Below, piece after piece: positions 60,158 through 64,000 of a stretch of DNA of 64,000 nt. Numbering within the stretch: position 1 is the first letter of the stretch; every line of letters starts with the position of its first letter. The notes below the pieces were generated by a model. The model made no database searches and was not told the DNA's origin. It saw only the letters and a list, made by a program, of their open reading frames with translations. Source of the stretch: SYOC01 sp964441775 (GTDB lineage: Bacteria > Desulfobacterota > Binatia > Bin18); the NCBI GenBank assembly GCA_964441775.1, contig CAYTVL010000005.1, positions 1 through 64,000 of the forward strand. The letters run 5' to 3'. The position numbers and the translations under genes were made by a program.

Positions 60158-61864
60158 ATGCCATACGATCTTCTTATTAAAAACGGGACGGTGATCGACG
60201 GGTCGGGGCTCCCCCGGTTTCGCGCCGATGTTGGCATCACACACGGAAAAATTGCAGCCATCGGCAAAATTCGAGAGAACGCTAAACAAGTGCTCGACGC
60301 CGAAGGGCATGTGGTGGCGCCAGGGTTTATTGACGGCCACACTCACATGGACGCGCAGGTCTTTTGGGATCCCCTGGGCACCTGCTCCTGCTGGCACGGC
60401 ATCACCAGTGTCGTCATGGGCAACTGCGGCTTCTCGTTGGCGCCGTGTCCGGAGAAAGACAAGCTGCTGGTCATGCGCAATCTAGAACGCGCCGAAGATA
60501 TTTCTCCGGAAGCGATGAATGCCGGCATCAAGTGGAGCTGGACGACCTACCCAGAATATCTTGATGCGGTAGACCGCTTGCCCAAGGGCATTAACTATAC
60601 CGCTTACATCGGTCACTCGGCCCTACGCACCTATGTCATGGGGGAGCGCGCGTTTACCGATGCAGCCACTCCGCAAGATTTAGAAGCCATGAAACGGGAA
60701 GTGCGCGATGCGATCCGGGCTGGGGCGATCGGCTTCACCACGTCACGCACGCGCAATCACCAAACGCCGGATGGACAACCCGTAGCCAGCCGTTTAGCGA
60801 CTTGGGACGAAGTCAAGCAGTTAGTTGGGGTTATGGGCGACCTCGGCGCGGGCGTGTTTGAAATCGCCGGTGAGGATACCGACATTAATCCTGATCTCCG
60901 CGAAGATTACCTTGGCCGTCTCAAAGCATTGGCGGTAGAGACCGGGGTGCCTACCACCTTTGGCGTCTTTCATCGCCGCTATGCGCCTGATCTGTGGCGG
61001 CAATATCTGGCGACGATTGATGACACTGCCACCGCTGGCGGACGCATGTTCGCTCAGGTCCATAGCCGCTCGATTAACGTGGTGTTGTCGTTCCAGACCA
61101 TGACACCGTTCGACAAGCTGCCGGTGTGGCGCGACATCCGCAAACTGCCGCTCGCGGAACAGGAAGCGAAGCTGCGCGATCCCGACATCCGCCGTCGGCT
61201 GGTGGAAGCCGTGCATCAGACGCCGCGCGAAAATCAAGGCGTTGGGGCTGAACCGCGTAAAGCCAACTTCAAGTGGTTGCTCGTCATGGACAAAGCGACT
61301 CCGCCGTATCGCTCGATCGCCGAAGTCGCTGATGCGGAGAATAAAGATCCAGTGGATGTCTTCCTTGACTTGTCGCTGGCCAAGAACCTCAAGCAATTCT
61401 TCCTGCAACCGCTGGTGAACGAGAACGAAGACTACGCGCTGGAGATGATCAAGCATCCGCGCGCCGTGGTGACGTTCTCGGACTCCGGGGCCCATGTGTC
61501 GCAGATTATGGACTCGTCGCTGCAAACCCACCTATTGAGCTACTGGGTGCGGACAAAACAAGCAGTGAAGTTAGAAGAAGCGGTGAAGATGTTGAGTTTC
61601 GTGCCGGCGTCGCAGTGGGGCTTGAACGGTCGTGGCCTGTTGCGTGAAGGCTGGAACGCGGATGTGGTCGTTTTTAATCCTGACACCATCGCCCCGATGA
61701 TGCCAGAGTTGGCCTACGATCTTCCCGCTGGCGCGCGTCGTCTCAAACAAAAGGCCGCGGGCATTATGGCGACAATAGTGAATGGTGAAGTCGTGTTGCG
61801 CAACAACGAGCATACCGGAGCGTTACCTGGTCAGTTGCTGCGTGGGCCGTTAGCGCGGCGCTAG
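60158..61864 (+). CDS. N-acyl-D-amino-acid deacylase family protein, copy 2
   Basis: A 568-residue paralogue of the protein at 58254-59936. The same marks are present: LLIKNGTVIDGSGLPRF, APGFIDGHTHMDAQVFWDP, GNCGFSLAPC, TSRTRNHQTPDGQP and FSDSGAHVSQIMDS. Divergence between the two is considerable, so they probably differ in substrate. AAAAGGAGGGACC precedes the ATG. It lies between the two MITE-like repeats. Confidence 0.92.
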   Translation: MPYDLLIKNGTVIDGSGLPRFRADVGITHGKIAAIGKIRENAKQVLDAEGHVVAPGFIDGHTHMDAQVFWDPLGTCSCWHGITSVVMGNCGFSLAPCPEKDKLLVMRNLERAEDISPEAMNAGIKWSWTTYPEYLDAVDRLPKGINYTAYIGHSALRTYVMGERAFTDAATPQDLEAMKREVRDAIRAGAIGFTTSRTRNHQTPDGQPVASRLATWDEVKQLVGVMGDLGAGVFEIAGEDTDINPDLREDYLGRLKALAVETGVPTTFGVFHRRYAPDLWRQYLATIDDTATAGGRMFAQVHSRSINVVLSFQTMTPFDKLPVWRDIRKLPLAEQEAKLRDPDIRRRLVEAVHQTPRENQGVGAEPRKANFKWLLVMDKATPPYRSIAEVADAENKDPVDVFLDLSLAKNLKQFFLQPLVNENEDYALEMIKHPRAVVTFSDSGAHVSQIMDSSLQTHLLSYWVRTKQAVKLEEAVKMLSFVPASQWGLNGRGLLREGWNADVVVFNPDTIAPMMPELAYDLPAGARRLKQKAAGIMATIVNGEVVLRNNEHTGALPGQLLRGPLARR

Positions 61865-61895
61865 TCTTTGCTTTTGTCAAGTAAGAGGAGGGCTT

Positions 61896-62279
61896 TCAAG
61901 CTGAGGCCCTCCTCATGTTTTTCAGTCTCGTTGCAGGTATTCTCTTGAGCCGCTGATTCTGCGGATCGACTTCAATACCAGCGGACGCCAAAGCGGTCGC
62001 TCCAAGAATAGGCTCGGTGTTTACCTCACCAGAGATGATTGTTCCCCCAACAATCTCTCCCATAAATTCAATCTGGCCTGTCACAATATCCATCTTGGTT
62101 TCGCTGCCATCGGCCAGTTCATAAGTTCGTTGACCTTTGGGTTTGAGGCCGATGGCTTCAAGATGCTGTCTGGGTACGAGGCAATCGATCGTACCGGTAT
62201 CGACCAGGAAGAGTCCATCCCAGGCTCGTTCCGGCTCGGCGGGGTTTCGAATCGTGACGGTGACTTGCGTGACACCCAT
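61896..62279 (-). CDS. Clan AA retropepsin-like aspartic protease
   Basis: A 127-residue single-lobe aspartic protease. The active-site motif is FLVDTGTIDCLVP (DTG), followed by the flap region and the second psi motif PILGATALASAGIEVDP. Such small proteases act as dimers. A GAGGTC-type site precedes the ATG. It is followed upstream by the DUF4242 gene on the same strand (24 nt). Function in bacteria is poorly known. Confidence 0.85.
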   Translation of the reverse strand: MGVTQVTVTIRNPAEPERAWDGLFLVDTGTIDCLVPRQHLEAIGLKPKGQRTYELADGSETKMDIVTGQIEFMGEIVGGTIISGEVNTEPILGATALASAGIEVDPQNQRLKRIPATRLKNMRRASA

Positions 62280-62303
62280 ACTGACCTCTTCAGCCTCTTC
62301 TCG

Positions 62304-62564
62304 CTACGCGAACGCCTCCGGTCGCAGCTCGCTATCGACCTCGATGATCACATCCGCTGGGATGTTCAGCCGTCGCGCTGCTTCCCGGATGGCCTCAGCA
62401 TTAGGCGCTTCGTAGAGACAGTAGGTCTTCTTCTTGTCAGCGCTGAGAAATGAAAACAGCCACTGCACCCCAGCGTCCATATTCACCTGTTTGATTGCAG
62501 CAGCAACGTCGCGGTTGAGTTCGACTTGCTCGGCAAAATTTCGTTCGATCATGAAGCGCGGCAT
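62304..62564 (-). CDS. DUF4242-like small protein
   Basis: An 86-residue ferredoxin-fold-like protein: MPRFMIERNFAEQVE, then WLFSFLSADKKKTYCLYEAPNAEAIREAARR and PADVIIEVDSE. This is the DUF4242 (nickel-binding-like) pattern. ATG 62564 has AAGGGAGG just upstream; upstream in-frame codons run into the MITE-like repeat. The gap 62565-62878 is filled by that repeat. Confidence 0.82.
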   Translation of the reverse strand: MPRFMIERNFAEQVELNRDVAAAIKQVNMDAGVQWLFSFLSADKKKTYCLYEAPNAEAIREAARRLNIPADVIIEVDSELRPEAFA

Positions 62565-62661
62565 ACATACCTCCCTTTCTTTGGTCCGGTTATAGTTGCG
62601 GAATGTAGCACAACAGGCAGTGAGTGTCTGTAGCTTGAGAATAGCGATTTCCTTGACACAC

Positions 62662-62803
62662 GGGTGCATAACACAATCCTGGATTCCGGGTCGCGGCCTA
62701 CGGCCTTGCCCGGAATGACGAGCGAGGCCGAGCCGTCATTCCGGCGAAAGCCGGAATCCAGGGAGAACTGAAAATACTTTTGCTAAGAAATTGTTATGCA
62801 CCC
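62662..62803. repeat. 142-bp MITE-like repeat, copy 2
   Basis: The same length and arrangement as 59942-60083. The terminal repeats are more perfect here: GGGTGCATAAC at the left and GTTATGCACCC at the right, exact inverse complements over 11 bases. The interior contains the same two palindromes. No open frame occurs inside, so it is non-autonomous. Confidence 0.87.
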
Positions 62804-62878
62804 TCGACACGCGTCTGCCTCGACAGCAGCACTGGTCGTGGTAGGATAAGCATCTTCGATTAAAGGAAGGAACCATCG

Positions 62879-64000
62879 ATGACCTTTGATGAAGTTCTTA
62901 CACAGGTGATCGAGCTCTTGCAACGCCAAGGCCGGGTCTCGTACGGAGCGTTGAAGCGACGGTTCACTCTCGATGATGACTACCTCCAAGATCTCAAAGA
63001 TGAACTTATCGACGCTCAACAAGTAGCTTGTGACCAGGACGGTAAGGTGCTGGTATGGACTGGGGCTGCGCCCGTTCTAGGTTCCACGTTTAACGTTCCA
63101 CGTGCTTCTTCGTCTCCAAGCTCTCACACTCCCCCTGCCTTTTCTCAGGACTCAGCACTCAGGACTCAGCACTCAACCGGCGAACGTCGCCAGCTCACGG
63201 TGATGTTCTGTGACCTGGTGGGCTCTACCGCCCTCTCGGAACAGCTCGATCCCGAAGACTACAGTGAAGTGGTGCAGGCGTATCAAGCGGCCAGCACCGC
63301 CGTGGTCCGGCGCTATGAAGGCCATATTGCTCAGCATCTCGGCGATGGACTGCTGGTCTACTTTGGTTATCCCAGCGCCCACGAGGACGAGGCCCAACGC
63401 GCCGTGCGCACCGGTTTAGAGATTGTCGGCGCTATTGCGACATTGTCGTTCCCACGACACATCCGTTTACCACAGCCACTCCAAGTGCGCATTGGCGTAC
63501 ACACGGGCCCCGTGGTGGTGAGTGAGATCGGCAGTAGCGAGCGCCGGGAGATGCTCGCTTTGGGAGAGACGCCGAACCTAGCAGCACGGGTGCAGGGAGA
63601 AGCGGCCCCCAATACCGTGGTGGTCAGCGCGGCCACCTCGCGATTGGTGCAGGGCTTATTCGAGTGGCAAGACCTAGGGGCGCGGACCCTGAAGGGCATC
63701 TCCACCCCGCTGCCGCTTTATCGTGTGGTGGACGAGAGTGGCGTGCAGAGTCGCTTTGAGGCAGCGGTGCGCACGGGGCTCACGCCACTCGTGGGGAGAG
63801 AAGAAGAGCTGGGGTTGTTACGCCGGCATTGGGAGAGGGCCAAAGCAGGCGAGGGACAAGTGGTACTGCTCAGTGGCGAAGCGGGCATTGGCAAGTCCCG
63901 CTTACTGCAAGAGCTGAAGAACCAAGTAGTGCAAGAGGGCGCAACCCGGATCGAGTTCCGCTGCTCGCCTTATCACCAGAACAGCGCCCTGTATCCGGTG
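62879..64000 (+). CDS. Class III adenylate/guanylate cyclase-AAA ATPase (5' part)
   Basis: A 374-codon open frame without stop that runs off the window end. Residues 1-62 are a winged-helix-like start (VSYGALKRRFTLDDDYLQDL). A repeat-rich linker follows (about 62-100). Residues 103-285 are the cyclase catalytic domain: metal-binding Asp112 in MFCDLVGSTALSE and Asp156 in LGDGLLVYFG, then RIGVHTGPVVVSE and the NLAAR motif (Asn233, Arg237). A STAND/AAA ATPase begins at about 303 with Walker A GEAGIGKS (333-340). The full protein is probably about 1000-1100 residues, with TPR repeats. AAGGAAGG precedes the ATG. Confidence 0.92.
   Translation, partial: MTFDEVLTQVIELLQRQGRVSYGALKRRFTLDDDYLQDLKDELIDAQQVACDQDGKVLVWTGAAPVLGSTFNVPRASSSPSSHTPPAFSQDSALRTQHSTGERRQLTVMFCDLVGSTALSEQLDPEDYSEVVQAYQAASTAVVRRYEGHIAQHLGDGLLVYFGYPSAHEDEAQRAVRTGLEIVGAIATLSFPRHIRLPQPLQVRIGVHTGPVVVSEIGSSERREMLALGETPNLAARVQGEAAPNTVVVSAATSRLVQGLFEWQDLGARTLKGISTPLPLYRVVDESGVQSRFEAAVRTGLTPLVGREEELGLLRRHWERAKAGEGQVVLLSGEAGIGKSRLLQELKNQVVQEGATRIEFRCSPYHQNSALYPV
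63145..63172 (+). repeat. Tandem 14-bp repeat in cyclase linker
   Basis: Two perfect copies of TCAGGACTCAGCAC in the linker between the winged helix and the cyclase domain. Just upstream GTTCCACGT also occurs twice (63080-63102 region). The linker seems to have been built from intergenic-type repeats. Confidence 0.8.

Overview
The window looks like a chromosome segment of an uncultured, GC-moderate, heterotrophic Gram-negative bacterium. The evidence is outer-membrane-style lipoproteins and Sec signal peptides, a conserved M50 protease-trpS-scpA-scpB-rluB housekeeping block, and many catabolic genes: hydantoinase/acetone-carboxylase type, D-aminoacylases, acyl-CoA dehydrogenase and the kynurenine pathway. 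A large class III cyclase-ATPase gene and abundant small palindromic repeats point the same way. This mixture resembles Deltaproteobacteria-like lineages such as Tectomicrobia or Binatota. That placement is an inference from gene content only.

Layout. 1-5.4 kb: a truncated histidine-kinase remnant, then a tight operon kaiC-kaiB-kaiB-PAS histidine kinase, a clock-like ATPase module with its own kinase. 5.4-5.9 kb: a VOC protein. 6.0-22.0 kb: an integrated element of about 16 kb in the initiator tRNA-fMet gene, bounded by a 47-bp direct repeat (6003-6049 and 21951-21997). Its tyrosine integrase lies at the right end. It carries an AlpA-like regulator, a primase-polymerase/helicase, zinc-ribbon proteins, a DUF3800 protein, an IS1595-type transposase remnant, an operon of six small membrane or secreted proteins (one apparently starting at ATT), a Sel1-repeat protein, a STAS/GHKL-ATPase/zinc-finger operon, and a divergent SWIM/ArdC antirestriction operon. 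It has no phage structural genes and no recognisable relaxase, so it fits a satellite or integrative mobilizable element.

22-30 kb: tRNA-fMet, rluB, scpB, scpA, trpS and an M50 protease; then a DUF6457 protein with an aminotransferase, and kynureninase with tryptophan 2,3-dioxygenase. 30-35 kb: an HNH nuclease with a small partner, and a 1413-residue NACHT/STAND-type ATPase with a C-terminal PD-(D/E)XK-like nuclease, the best candidate here for an undescribed defence gene. 35-42 kb: hydantoinase/acetone-carboxylase type subunits, a methyltransferase and an amidase. 42-51 kb: SDR, beta-propeller, Smr protein, a diiron ferritin-like protein beside a paralogue that has lost most metal ligands, SCP2-like protein, flippase-like membrane protein, CDP-alcohol phosphatidyltransferase, lipoprotein and SlyD-like isomerase. 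51-64 kb: SDR/acyl-CoA dehydrogenase, VOC protein, Asp-box propeller, amidohydrolases, MFS transporter, two D-aminoacylase paralogues, two 142-bp MITE-like repeats, and the 5' part of a class III cyclase-AAA protein that runs off the window.

The strongest items for follow-up are the NACHT-nuclease gene, the element in tRNA-fMet with its replaced terminator and small-protein operon, the kaiCBB-kinase cassette flanked by a 65-bp perfect repeat, the catalytic/degenerate diiron pair, and the 142-bp MITE pair.
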